This document shows, one piece after another, positions 17,454-25,984 of a DNA stretch of 64,000 nucleotides (the stretch's first letter is position 1; the number at the start of each line of letters is the position of its first letter). Below the pieces are notes generated by a model, which did no database searches, was not told the origin of the DNA, and saw only the letters and a list, made by a program, of their open reading frames with translations. This DNA is from Bradyrhizobium sp. KBS0727 (GTDB lineage: Bacteria; Pseudomonadota; Alphaproteobacteria; Rhizobiales; Xanthobacteraceae). A program made the position numbers and the translations under genes. The DNA lies in assembly GCF_005937885.2 (NCBI RefSeq), contig NZ_CP042176.1, positions 5,451,501 to 5,515,500 of the forward strand, given 5' to 3'.

Positions 17454-18971
17454 TCAGCTTTCGGACTCCACGAACACCTCGTCGCGCTTCTTGCGCAGCG
17501 ACGGCAGCACCGCCAGCACCAGCAGGAAGGCCGCGATCGCCATCAAAACCGCCGACAGCGGACGGGTGAGGAACACTGACCAATCGCCGCGCGAGATCAG
17601 CAGCGCCCGGCGCAGGTTTTCTTCCATCAGCGGGCCCAGCACCATTCCGAGCAACAGCGGCGCCGGCTCGAAATCATGCTTGATCAGCCAATAGCCGAGC
17701 AGACCGAACGCACCGGCTAGGACGACGTCGACCGGTGCGTTGTTGATGGAGTAGATGCCGATCGCGCAGAAGATCACAATCGAGGGGAACATCAGCCGGT
17801 ACGGCACCCGCAGCAATCGCACCCAGATGCCGACCAGCGGCAGGTTGATGATGATCAGCATCAGGTTGCCGATCCACATCGAGGCGATCATGCCCCAGAC
17901 CAGTTCGGGCTGCTTCTGCATCACCTGCGGACCGGGCACGATGCCGTGAATGGTCATCGCGCCGACCATCAGCGCCATCACCGCGTTCGGCGGGATGCCG
18001 AGCGTCAGCAGCGGAATGAACGAGGTTTGCGCCGCGGCGTTGTTGGCGCTTTCCGGCGCCGCCACGCCCTCGATTGCGCCGCGGCCGAACCGCGACGGAT
18101 CCTTGGCGATCTTCTTCTCCAGCGTATAGGCCGCGAACGAAGCGATGACCGCGCCGCCGCCAGGCAAAATGCCGAGGATCGATCCGAGGATCGTGCCGCG
18201 GACGATGGCCGGGGCGGAATCGATCAGGTCCTTTTTCGTCGGCATCAGACCGGTGATCTTCTGCTGGACCAGATCGCGGTCCATCTCGGCGCCGGCGTCG
18301 AGGTTGCGGATGATTTCCGCAAAACCGAACACGCCCATCGCCACCGTGGCAAAGCCGAGACCGTCAGCGAGCTCGGGAATGTTGAACGCCATGCGCGAGG
18401 CGCCGGTTTCGATGTCGGAGCCGACCATCGAGAGCAAGAGCCCGAACACGATCATCGCGATCGCCTTCAACACCGAACCCTTGGCCAGCACCACCGCGAA
18501 GATCAGGCCGAGCACCATCAGCGAGAAATATTCGGCAGGACCGAACGCCAGTGCGAGCTTGGTCAACGGCGCGCCGAGCACCGCGATCAGCACGGTCGCG
18601 ACGCAGCCGGCGAAGAACGAGCCGATTGCGGCGATCGCCAGCGCCGGACCGGCGCGGCCCTGCTTGGCCATCTGGAAGCCGTCGAGCGTGGTCACGACCG
18701 ATGTCGCCTCACCTGGAATATTGACCAGGATCGAGGTGGTCGAGCCGCCATATTGCGCGCCATAATAAATGCCGGCGAGCATGATGAGCGCGCCGACCGG
18801 CGGCAGTCCGAACGTGATCGGCAGCAGCATCGCCACCGTGGCGATGGTGCCGATGCCCGGCAGCACGCCAACCAGCGTGCCGACCAGCGCGCCGATCAAG
18901 CACAGCAGCAGATTGATCGGCGTGAGGGCAACGCCGAAGCCGAGAGCGAGGTTGGAAAAGAGATCAGCCAT
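17454..18971 (-). CDS. TctA-type large permease subunit
   Basis: A 505-residue inner-membrane protein with many hydrophobic segments. The TctA signatures are GIYYGAQYGGSTTSILVNIPGE near residues 60-81 and the related PESANNAAAQTSFIPLLTLGIP in the second half. It forms the channel of a proton- or sodium-driven tripartite tricarboxylate transporter. I took the ATG at 18971; the open frame upstream overlaps tctB. It starts 7 bases after the tctB stop. Confidence 0.93.
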   Translation of the reverse strand: MADLFSNLALGFGVALTPINLLLCLIGALVGTLVGVLPGIGTIATVAMLLPITFGLPPVGALIMLAGIYYGAQYGGSTTSILVNIPGEATSVVTTLDGFQMAKQGRAGPALAIAAIGSFFAGCVATVLIAVLGAPLTKLALAFGPAEYFSLMVLGLIFAVVLAKGSVLKAIAMIVFGLLLSMVGSDIETGASRMAFNIPELADGLGFATVAMGVFGFAEIIRNLDAGAEMDRDLVQQKITGLMPTKKDLIDSAPAIVRGTILGSILGILPGGGAVIASFAAYTLEKKIAKDPSRFGRGAIEGVAAPESANNAAAQTSFIPLLTLGIPPNAVMALMVGAMTIHGIVPGPQVMQKQPELVWGMIASMWIGNLMLIIINLPLVGIWVRLLRVPYRLMFPSIVIFCAIGIYSINNAPVDVVLAGAFGLLGYWLIKHDFEPAPLLLGMVLGPLMEENLRRALLISRGDWSVFLTRPLSAVLMAIAAFLLVLAVLPSLRKKRDEVFVESES

Positions 18972-18978
18972 TACGCCC

Positions 18979-19479
18979 TCACTGAACCAGGAAACGCGGG
19001 AAGAGCTGCAGCGGCAGCCCAAGCGCATAGGGGAAAAGCAGACTGCAACCGATCGTCAGACAGATGCCGACGATGATGGTTTCCTTCCACTTGGTCTCCG
19101 GCGTTCCCAGCGCGGAAATGATGAAGCTCGCAAAGGCCGAGATGACGAGACCCAGCGGGCGGATCGTGACCGCGAAGGAAATAATGGCCAGCGACACGAA
19201 CAGCGGGCCGCGCCACGCATAGACCGTGATGTGTTCGCCCTCATACAGAAGCCCCATCGCAGTAACGGCGGCACCCAGCCCCAGTAGAAGAACCGAGAAC
19301 ATCCGAGGGACGGTTCCGGCGCCGAACGAAAACCCGTGCATGCCCTGCAGATCGCTCGATGCCCACAAGGCAAATATGGCGATCGCCATGAGCGCAAGTC
19401 CGCCGACAAAGTCCTGCGGACCACGAATCCATTTCGCCATCTTGAATTTGACCGGCACATGGCTCGGCGTATCACTCAT
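18979..19479 (-). CDS. TctB-type small permease subunit
   Basis: A 166-residue membrane protein with about four hydrophobic segments, the usual shape for the poorly conserved small TTT subunit. FGAGTVPRMF near residues 52-61 is a family mark. It is first in the order tctB-tctA-tctC; the ATG at 19479 has GGGGAGAGAGA upstream. Confidence 0.88.
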   Translation of the reverse strand: MSDTPSHVPVKFKMAKWIRGPQDFVGGLALMAIAIFALWASSDLQGMHGFSFGAGTVPRMFSVLLLGLGAAVTAMGLLYEGEHITVYAWRGPLFVSLAIISFAVTIRPLGLVISAFASFIISALGTPETKWKETIIVGICLTIGCSLLFPYALGLPLQLFPRFLVQ

Positions 19480-19564
19480 CGATCTCTCTCCCCGGACAGG
19501 GCTTCCCGCCCATCTTGTTTGGATAGTGTCTAGTGCAGACCCCGGTCTTGCCTAGCGATTTTCC

Positions 19565-20098
19565 TCAGATAACGCCAGCAAAACCCAAGGCGCCCCCGGC
19601 CACCAGCATCCACAGCGGGTTAAGCCGGGTGGCAAACGCCAGGGCGGCCGCCGCCACCGTGATCAGGCCGGCCACCCAGCTCCGGTCCGACGTCAGCGCC
19701 AAGATCAGGCCGCTGGCGCCCATCAGCCCGATCGAAAGTGGAACCAGTGCCGCCTGAATGATGGCCGGCCAGTGTGAATGGCTCGATCGCGCCAGAAGCC
19801 GGCTTACGTAATAGGCAAGGATGGCGGTCGGACCGCACATCGCAACCGTCGCGGTCAGCGCGCCGGCCACACCCGCCACCGAATAGCCGATCAACGTCAC
19901 GATCAGCACGTTCGGGCCTGGCGACAGCTGGGATATGGCGAAGATGTCGGCAAACTGCCTGTCGGTCATCCAGTGGTGCACGTCGACCGCGATCCGGTGC
20001 ATTTCGGGCACGGCCGAATTCGCGCCACCAACCGCAAACAACGACATCCATGCGAAAGTCCAAACGAGCGTCCAGATCGGATTGGTGTCTGAAGTCAT
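19565..20098 (-). CDS. Chromate transporter family protein (second half)
   Basis: A 177-residue single-domain CHR protein. GGANSAVPEMHR and SQLSPGPNVLIVTLIGY carry the family's FGG-like and PGP motifs. Short-chain CHR proteins work as pairs of opposite topology to export chromate, or in some cases another anion. Its start overlaps the partner's stop by four bases. Chromate specificity is not proven. Confidence 0.86.
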   Translation of the reverse strand: MTSDTNPIWTLVWTFAWMSLFAVGGANSAVPEMHRIAVDVHHWMTDRQFADIFAISQLSPGPNVLIVTLIGYSVAGVAGALTATVAMCGPTAILAYYVSRLLARSSHSHWPAIIQAALVPLSIGLMGASGLILALTSDRSWVAGLITVAAAALAFATRLNPLWMLVAGGALGFAGVI

Positions 20099-20706
20099 CC
20101 GTTCACCCGGCGACGCATGAAATAAGTGATGGCGAGGCTGAGCGGGATCCCGACCAGCAGCACCTCCTGCAACGGCAGCCGAAACAGTCCGATCGCGACG
20201 AACACCGCGATCAGGATCACGATCCCCACCACGTCACGCTTCTTGATCAACGGCATCATCATTTTGAAAACCACCGCCAGCAGAAGTCCGACCGCCGCGC
20301 AGGCGACACCTGCCAGAATACGCCGCAGCGCGTCGATCTCGCCGTAGCGGGCGTAAACCGCCGCGAGCGCGGTCGCGATCACCATCGGCGGGCCGACCAG
20401 CCCGGCAAATGCCGCGAAGCCGCCGGCAACGCCGCGAAACCGCGATCCGAATACGACAGACAGGTTGACGATGTTCGGGCCGGGCAGGAAATGGCACAGC
20501 GCAAAGGTCTCGTTGAATTCCTCCGCCGTCATCCAGCGGTGCTGGTCGACGATGCCGCGCCGGGCCCAGACCAGCACGCCGCCGAAGCCGGCCAGCGACA
20601 TTTTGGCGAACGCTACGAACAGCTCGAGCAGGCCGGGCTGGTTTGGCGGGACGGAAGCTGCAATGTCCGGCGCCGGGACGGCGGCCGGCGGGAAATCCGG
20701 GGGCAT
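20095..20706 (-). CDS. Chromate transporter family protein (first half)
   Basis: A 203-residue single-domain CHR protein. About 25 Pro/Ala-rich residues precede the motifs FGGVLVWARRGIV and CHFLPGPNIVNLSVVFG. It forms a translationally coupled pair with the gene at 19565-20098. No regulator gene is adjacent. Confidence 0.86.
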   Translation of the reverse strand: MPPDFPPAAVPAPDIAASVPPNQPGLLELFVAFAKMSLAGFGGVLVWARRGIVDQHRWMTAEEFNETFALCHFLPGPNIVNLSVVFGSRFRGVAGGFAAFAGLVGPPMVIATALAAVYARYGEIDALRRILAGVACAAVGLLLAVVFKMMMPLIKKRDVVGIVILIAVFVAIGLFRLPLQEVLLVGIPLSLAITYFMRRRVNG

Positions 20707-20849
20707 GGCGCGAAACTAGAACGGCCGCGCGTCAGAGGCCAATCCAAATTCAGCGAAGGTTCATCGCGTGGAACATGACTGTCCGGCTCGGAGAGCGGCT
20801 TGACGTCCGGCCGGCCACTTTTTTTCTCGACATTTGCGCCCTATATTGG

Positions 20850-21225
20850 GGGTGCCGGTTCGCCGGCTATGGAAATAAATTGCCGTCGCAATAAACCATT
20901 CGGACCCGGGGGCAGTACCCGGCGCCTCCACCAAAGCCCGTTGATTGGGCATGATCTTATTCGGAAAACCGGTATCCACTTTTCCGGATCATGCCAGCGG
21001 GTTTCGGCGGGGGCGAACCAGGATCGACGAGGGCGTAAAGGGCGTGTTTTTTCCCGGTATGGTTCCGCCGTTATCGGGCTATGCAATAGTTGCAAACGAC
21101 AACTATGCTCCGGTTGCTCAGGCTGCGTAACGCAGTTTGAAAGACCAAGTCTAAAGTCCTAGTGGGTTAAGCTCCGCTGGGCGGGGTTCGGAGGCACCTG
21201 GCAACAGAAGCCTCCACTTTCATTT
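20850..21225 (+). ncRNA. ssrA: Two-piece (permuted) tmRNA gene
   Basis: Gene order is inverted relative to ordinary tmRNA. First comes an acceptor piece ending CCTCCACCA at 20933, with a CCGGG/CCCGG arm just before the acceptor strand. An intervening sequence follows. The coding piece starts near 21009 with GGGGGCGAACCAGGATCGAC; GGGGGCG pairs with the acceptor strand CGCCTCC with one G-U. The tag ORF at 21092-21130 encodes ANDNYAPVAQAA and a TAA stop. The mature ends are estimates; a TATATT at 20842-20847 may be the -10. This permutation is established for alphaproteobacteria. Confidence 0.93.
20949..20994. repeat. Dispersed palindromic repeat, family D, in the tmRNA intervening sequence
   Basis: Outer arms GCATGATC and GATCATGC enclose an imperfect palindrome with GGAAAACCGG and CCACTTTTCCGG. 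It resembles a short repeat I recall as widespread in Bradyrhizobium relatives. It occupies most of the segment removed between the acceptor and coding pieces of tmRNA. Confidence 0.7.
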
Positions 21226-21228
21226 TTC
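21190..21228 (+). terminator. Probable terminator of ssrA
   Basis: GGAGGC (21190-21195) and GCCTCC (21210-21215) pair around a 14-base loop and are followed by ACTTTCATTTTTCCC. It lies about 60 bases beyond the tag stop codon. Part of the stem may belong to the mature coding piece. Confidence 0.6.
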
Positions 21229-21372
21229 CCGCAATTTGCCCCCTGCTGGAGCGTTTCTGCTGCAAATTCGGTCCATGACGGCTGCTGACCTGCGACGCAG
21301 GCCGGGGTAGCATGGGTCAAAAGGCGAGTCGGGCGACCGGTATCGTGGCCCTTTCAACGTAACAGGACTTCC

Positions 21373-21894
21373 ATGGCGACCGATCATATCCGTTATGACG
21401 TGCTGGCGCGCGACGCGCTGCGCGGGGTGCTGCGCCGCGTGCTGACCGACGCCGCCGAACACGGCCTGCCGGGTGAGCATCATTTCTTCATCACGTTCGT
21501 GTCCACCGCCGATGGCGTCAAGCTGTCGCCGCGGCTGCTCGCGCAATATCCGGAAGAGATGACCATCATCCTGCAGCATCAGTTCTGGGACCTGGTCGTG
21601 ACCGAGGATCGGTTCGAAGTCGGACTGTCGTTCGGCGGCATCCCGGAGCGGCTGGTGGTCCCGTTCGCCGCGATCAAGAGTTTCCTCGATCCTTCGGTGC
21701 AGTTCGGATTGCAGTTCGAGCCGTCGGATGCCGACGCAGCCGTAGACGCGCCGGCGGGCAAGGTCCCCGCCGTAGCCGCGCCGTCCGCCTTGCCCGTTGC
21801 AGCGCCCTCGCCTGCGGCGGAGGACAAGGACGAAGCGGCGAAGCCGAGCGAAGGCGCCGAGGTGGTGCGGCTGGATCGATTCCGAAAGAAATAG
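21373..21894 (+). CDS. sspB: SspB, ClpXP adaptor for ssrA-tagged proteins (alpha type)
   Basis: A 173-residue protein. The peptide-binding domain (residues 1-115) includes HHFFITFVS, IILQHQFWDL and GLSFGGIPERLVVPF, as in alphaproteobacterial SspB. A Pro/Ala-rich linker leads to a C-terminal tail VVRLDRFRKK, where the ClpX-binding peptide normally lies. The adaptor captures ssrA-tagged proteins and delivers them to ClpXP. It lies immediately downstream of the tmRNA gene that makes the tag. Confidence 0.92.
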   Translation: MATDHIRYDVLARDALRGVLRRVLTDAAEHGLPGEHHFFITFVSTADGVKLSPRLLAQYPEEMTIILQHQFWDLVVTEDRFEVGLSFGGIPERLVVPFAAIKSFLDPSVQFGLQFEPSDADAAVDAPAGKVPAVAAPSALPVAAPSPAAEDKDEAAKPSEGAEVVRLDRFRKK

Positions 21895-21973
21895 TCCGCG
21901 CGCAAGTAGCGACGCTGTAGAATGCACGTTGCGCCAATTCGCGGCGCTACCGACATCGCTACGGACATTGCTT

Positions 21974-23389
21974 ATGGCTCGATCAGAAACACCCGGAAAT
22001 AAATCCACCCGCAGCGAGACCGACAGTTTTGGTCCGATCGACGTTCCCGCCGATCGGTATTGGGGCGCGCAGACCGAACGTTCGCGGCAGAATTTCAAGA
22101 TCGGCCACGACCGGATGCCGATCGCCATCGTCCATGCCCTCGGCATCGTCAAACTCGCCGCCGCGCAAACCAACCGTGAACTCGGCCTGCTCGACGCCCG
22201 TCGCACCGGGGCCATCACCCGCGCCGCGCGCGAGGTGATCGAGGGCAAGCTCGACGACCATTTTCCGCTGGTGGTCTGGCAGACCGGTTCCGGCACCCAG
22301 ACCAACATGAACCTCAACGAGGTGATCGCCAACCGCGCCAACCAGATGCTCGGCGGCGAACTCGGCGCCAAGAAGCCGGTTCATCCCAACGATCACGTCA
22401 ATATGAGCCAGTCCTCCAACGATTCATTTCCGACCGCGATGCATATTGCCGCGGCAGGAAGCATCGTTGCCGACCTGATCCCGGCGCTGAGCGAGCTGCA
22501 TCGCGAGCTGCGCAAGAAGGAAAAGGCTTTCGCGAAGATCGTGAAGATCGGCAGGACCCACACCCAGGACGCGACGCCGCTGACGTTGGGCCAGGAATTT
22601 TCCGGCTATGCCGCGCAGGTCGAGAGCGGCATCACGCGGCTGCGGATCGCGGTGAAGGATCTTTATCCGCTGGCGCAAGGCGGCACCGCCGTCGGCACGG
22701 GCCTCAACTCCAAACCGAAATTCGCCAAATCCTTTGCGCGACATGTCGCTAAGATCACAAAACTGCCGTTCACCAGTGCGCCGAACAAGTTCGAGGCGCT
22801 GGCCTCCAACGATGCCTATGTGCTGGTGCATGGCGTGATCAATTCGGTGGCTACCGGCCTGTTCAAGATCGCCAACGATATTCGCTTCCTGGGATCGGGG
22901 CCGCGCTCCGGTCTCGGCGAACTGATCCTGCCCGAAAACGAACCGGGCTCGTCGATCATGCCCGGCAAGGTCAACCCGACCCAATGCGAAGCGATGACCA
23001 TGGTCTGCTGCCAGGTGTTCGGCAACGAGACCGCCGTCACGTTGGCCGGAAGCCAGGGGCATTTCGAGCTGAACGTGTATAAGCCGGTGCTGGCATATTG
23101 TATGATGAATTCCATTCAGCTGCTGTCGGACGTGGTTCGCTCCTTTACCGAGCATTGCGTGGTGGGAATACGCGCCGACGAAAAGCGCATCCGCGAATTG
23201 ATGCAGCGTTCCCTGATGCTGGTGACCGCGCTCGCGCCAAAAATCGGTTACGACAACGCGGCCAAGGTCGCCAAATCGGCGCACGCGCGCGGAACAACAT
23301 TGAAAGAAGAGGCTGTGCGCCTAGGGTTTGTTGCTGCCGACGAATTCGATCGGCTGGTGCAGCCGGACAAAATGACACACCCGGGCTGA
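21974..23389 (+). CDS. fumC: Fumarate hydratase, class II
   Basis: A 471-residue iron-independent fumarase interconverting fumarate and malate in the TCA cycle. The signature GSSIMPGKVNP is intact, with TGSGTQTNMNLNEV and GRTHTQDATPLTLGQE upstream. The ATG at 21974 was chosen; the open frame further upstream overlaps sspB. Length is close to that of E. coli FumC. Confidence 0.95.
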   Translation: MARSETPGNKSTRSETDSFGPIDVPADRYWGAQTERSRQNFKIGHDRMPIAIVHALGIVKLAAAQTNRELGLLDARRTGAITRAAREVIEGKLDDHFPLVVWQTGSGTQTNMNLNEVIANRANQMLGGELGAKKPVHPNDHVNMSQSSNDSFPTAMHIAAAGSIVADLIPALSELHRELRKKEKAFAKIVKIGRTHTQDATPLTLGQEFSGYAAQVESGITRLRIAVKDLYPLAQGGTAVGTGLNSKPKFAKSFARHVAKITKLPFTSAPNKFEALASNDAYVLVHGVINSVATGLFKIANDIRFLGSGPRSGLGELILPENEPGSSIMPGKVNPTQCEAMTMVCCQVFGNETAVTLAGSQGHFELNVYKPVLAYCMMNSIQLLSDVVRSFTEHCVVGIRADEKRIRELMQRSLMLVTALAPKIGYDNAAKVAKSAHARGTTLKEEAVRLGFVAADEFDRLVQPDKMTHPG

Positions 23390-23658
23390 CTGTCGCACCC
23401 GCCCCGGAAAACTACGGATGAGTGATATAATTATAGATCATAACGCCTAAAGAATGAGGTGGATCATCTATCGCCGTCGCGCCGACGCATGGTAGGAGCA
23501 GCAATTATGCTGTTTTCGCAGAGCGAAATTCATTTTTTGATGCTATCAAAGAGCTCGACATGGGGATTCTGAATGACCATCGGGTTTGCTTGCGCGCCGC
23601 GCGACTGCTTCCACCTGCGACCGTCACTCCTTCGAGCCGCTGGATGATGGAGGCGGGC

Positions 23659-23847
23659 ATGGGGGAGATCGTCAACCTGAAGCGATTCAAGAAGCGCAAT
23701 GAGCGTGAGCAGTCGGCAAAGCAGGCCGACGCCAACCGTGCGCGCTTTGGTCGCACCAAGTCCGAACGCGCATTCGATGAGCAGGCCAAGGATCGCGCCA
23801 GCCATTTGCTGGAACAACACAAGCTTGATGACGGAGACGCATCATGA
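23659..23847 (+). CDS. DUF4169 family small basic protein
   Basis: A 62-residue charged protein beginning MGEIVNLKRFKKRNEREQ, with RARFGRTKSER in the middle, the DUF4169 pattern. No membrane or signal segment. The function is unknown. Its stop overlaps the next ATG by four bases, so it is coupled to a ribbon-helix-helix protein. The 269 bases upstream (23390-23658) are unusually AT-rich near 23420-23450, suggesting a promoter, but I find no further gene there. Confidence 0.8.
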   Translation: MGEIVNLKRFKKRNEREQSAKQADANRARFGRTKSERAFDEQAKDRASHLLEQHKLDDGDAS

Positions 23848-24104
23848 AGTCGCCCGTTGTCAAACGTTCGATCGTCGTCGCTGGTCACAAGACCAGCGTC
23901 AGCCTCGAGGAAGCCTTCTGGAACGGCATGAAGGAAATCTCGGGCTTGCGAAACATGACGCTGTCCGAATTGGTCGGCGAAATCGACGGCAACCGCCAGC
24001 AGGGCAATTTGTCGTCGGCGATCCGGCTTTTCGTGCTCGACTATTTCCGCACCCGCGCGATACCTGCCGCCGCTGTAGCCCCGGACGTGCGGCCGCAGGC
24101 GTAG
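23844..24104 (+). CDS. Ribbon-helix-helix domain protein
   Basis: An 86-residue protein with the RHH_4-type segment VVKRSIVVAGHKTSVSLEEAFW near residues 5-26 and the helix TLSELVGEIDGNRQQGNLSSAIRLFVLDY. The fold suggests a small DNA-binding regulator, but the target is unknown. It is co-translated with DUF4169, a pairing worth noting because such pairs can be autoregulated. Confidence 0.82.
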   Translation: MKSPVVKRSIVVAGHKTSVSLEEAFWNGMKEISGLRNMTLSELVGEIDGNRQQGNLSSAIRLFVLDYFRTRAIPAAAVAPDVRPQA

Positions 24105-24201
24105 AGCCTTATCGGTTCTGATTGAATCAGAACCGGGCTCTACTCTTTTATTTTGACGCGTTTTCTTTACGCGAACCGGTTCCCACTTCGCTCGAAAACG
24201 C
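24102..24201 (+). repeat. Dispersed repeat, family C copy 1, acting as terminator
   Basis: AGAGCC..GGTTCTGATT and AATCAGAACC..GGCTCT form a long hairpin followed by ACTCTTTTATTTTG, an intrinsic terminator for the DUF4169-RHH pair. The second part, TTGACGCGTTTTCTT then GCGAACCGG and CACTTCGCTCGAAAACG, is shared with 50486-50586. Only this hairpin is visible between 24105 and 24359. Confidence 0.75.
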
Positions 24202-24359
24202 TATGGACGCATCACGTCCACACGTATCTACTGAGTGTCGAATAGCCGCTATTGCCGAGGCAATGCCGGCTGAATCAGTCACGACAGCACCCATGGAGAG
24301 AGAAATGGATTTCGCAAAGCTCACCGCTCCGCGACATCTGTCCATTTCGGAAGCTCTCC

Positions 24360-25937
24360 ATGCCTGCATTTCTTGTTCTGGATTCCATTTCCCTCGCCAC
24401 CCCTGACGGCCGTCCGCTGTTCGATGGCCTGACGCTTGCGCTGGGGCGCGAGCGAACAGGGTTGGTCGGCCGTAACGGCTGCGGCAAATCCACGCTGTTG
24501 AACCTGGTCGCGGGCGAGATCGAACCGGCAAGCGGATCGCTTCAGCGCATCGGCTCGATCGGCATGCTCGCCCAACTGGCCGATGACCGCGTCACCGTGG
24601 CCCGGGCGCTCGGCGTCGAAACCGACCTCGCGCGCCTGCACCGACTCGAGCGCGGCGAAGGCTCGCTCGACGACGCCGCGGAGGCCGACTGGACGCTGGA
24701 AGAGCGCCTGCACGCCGCGCTGATCGAGACCGGCCTGCGGTCGTTGCGGCTGGACCGCCCGATCGCCTCGTTGAGCGGCGGTGAACGAACGCGGGTCGCA
24801 CTGGCGCGCCTGCTGATCGAGGCACCGGATCTGCTGCTGCTCGATGAGCCCACCAACAATCTCGACACCGATGGCCGGCAGGCCGTGGCGCAACTGCTCG
24901 AACGCTGGCAGGGCGGCGTCCTCGTCGCCAGCCATGATCGCGCATTGCTGGAACGTGTCGACCGTATCGTCGAGTTGGCACCCACGGGCGTCAACGTGTT
25001 CGGCGGTGCGTGGTCCGGCTTTGCGCAGGCGCGCGATGCGGCCCGCGCCCGCGCCGAAGCGGACCTCGGCCGCGCATCGGATGCATTACGTAATACCGAA
25101 CGCGCGTTGCAGAAGGCGCGGGAGAAGAAAGCCCGGCGCGACAAGGCCGGCCGTGCCTACCGCGCCTCGGGCAGCCACAGCAAAATCCTGCTGGATGCCA
25201 GCAAGCAGCAGGCGGAAGAGAGCGTCGCGCGCGAAAGCAATCTGGCCGACCGGCTGATCGGCGATCGGACCGAAGCGCTCGAGCTAGCCCGTGCACAGGT
25301 CGAAATCCTGACGCCACTTGCGATCGAACTGCCCCGGACCAATCTGCCGCGTGGCCGCGCGGTGATCGCCTTCAAGGACGCGGCGATGAGGTTCGGGGAG
25401 CGCCACCTGTTCGGTCCGCTATCCTTCGAGGTGCGCGGCCCCGAGCGCATCGCGATCCGCGGCGCCAACGGCTCCGGCAAGACAACCCTGTTCCGCCTGA
25501 TGACGGGAGAGCTCGCGCCCGCGAGCGGCGACATCGACCGCCTGACCACGCGCGTCGCCGTGCTCGACCAGCATGTCGGCCTGCTCGATCCCTCAACGAG
25601 CATTCTCGACAACCTGCGCCGGCTCAACCCGGAGCTGACCGCCAACGACGCCCATGCCGCACTGGCGCGGTTTGCCTTCCGTAACCGCGCGGCGCTGCAA
25701 ATCGCCGGCACGCTCAGCGGCGGGGAGCGCCTGCGCGCGGGAATGGCCTGCGTGTTCGCGCGGCCGGAGCCCCCGCTGTTGCTGCTGCTGGACGAGCCGA
25801 CCAATCACCTCGATCTCGCCTCGATCGAGGAACTGGAAAAAGCGCTGAATGGATTTGACGGCGCGCTGATCGTGGTGAGCCACGACCAGGCCTTTCTGCA
25901 GGCGATCGGCATCGAGCGGGAGATCGTGCTTTCATAG
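24360..25937 (+). CDS. ABC-F family ATP-binding protein
   Basis: A 525-residue protein with two ABC domains and no membrane segment. The first has GRNGCGKST, the signature LSGGERTRVALARLL and LLLLDEPTNNLD. A charged linker (about residues 225-320, with ALQKAREKKARRDKAGR) separates it from a second domain with GANGSGKTT, LSGGERLRAGMA and LLLLDEPTNHLD. ABC-F proteins act on ribosomes rather than in transport. It is shorter than Uup and lacks an obvious C-terminal coiled coil. The ATG at 24360 starts the conserved domain. Confidence 0.9.
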   Translation: MPAFLVLDSISLATPDGRPLFDGLTLALGRERTGLVGRNGCGKSTLLNLVAGEIEPASGSLQRIGSIGMLAQLADDRVTVARALGVETDLARLHRLERGEGSLDDAAEADWTLEERLHAALIETGLRSLRLDRPIASLSGGERTRVALARLLIEAPDLLLLDEPTNNLDTDGRQAVAQLLERWQGGVLVASHDRALLERVDRIVELAPTGVNVFGGAWSGFAQARDAARARAEADLGRASDALRNTERALQKAREKKARRDKAGRAYRASGSHSKILLDASKQQAEESVARESNLADRLIGDRTEALELARAQVEILTPLAIELPRTNLPRGRAVIAFKDAAMRFGERHLFGPLSFEVRGPERIAIRGANGSGKTTLFRLMTGELAPASGDIDRLTTRVAVLDQHVGLLDPSTSILDNLRRLNPELTANDAHAALARFAFRNRAALQIAGTLSGGERLRAGMACVFARPEPPLLLLLDEPTNHLDLASIEELEKALNGFDGALIVVSHDQAFLQAIGIEREIVLS

Positions 25938-25984
25938 CGAGCGAAGTGGAAACGCGCCAAAACAACAGGGCTGAGCCCGGTTGG

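Noticed and set aside
17946..19076. Plus-strand frame of 376 codons opposite tctA
   Set aside because: Shadow of a clear TctA gene; composition is Arg/Asp/His-rich without domains.
20945..21130. Small ORF ending ANDNYAPVAQAA as a protein gene
   Set aside because: The last 12 codons are the tmRNA tag reading frame; the upstream codons lie in the spacer and structured RNA.
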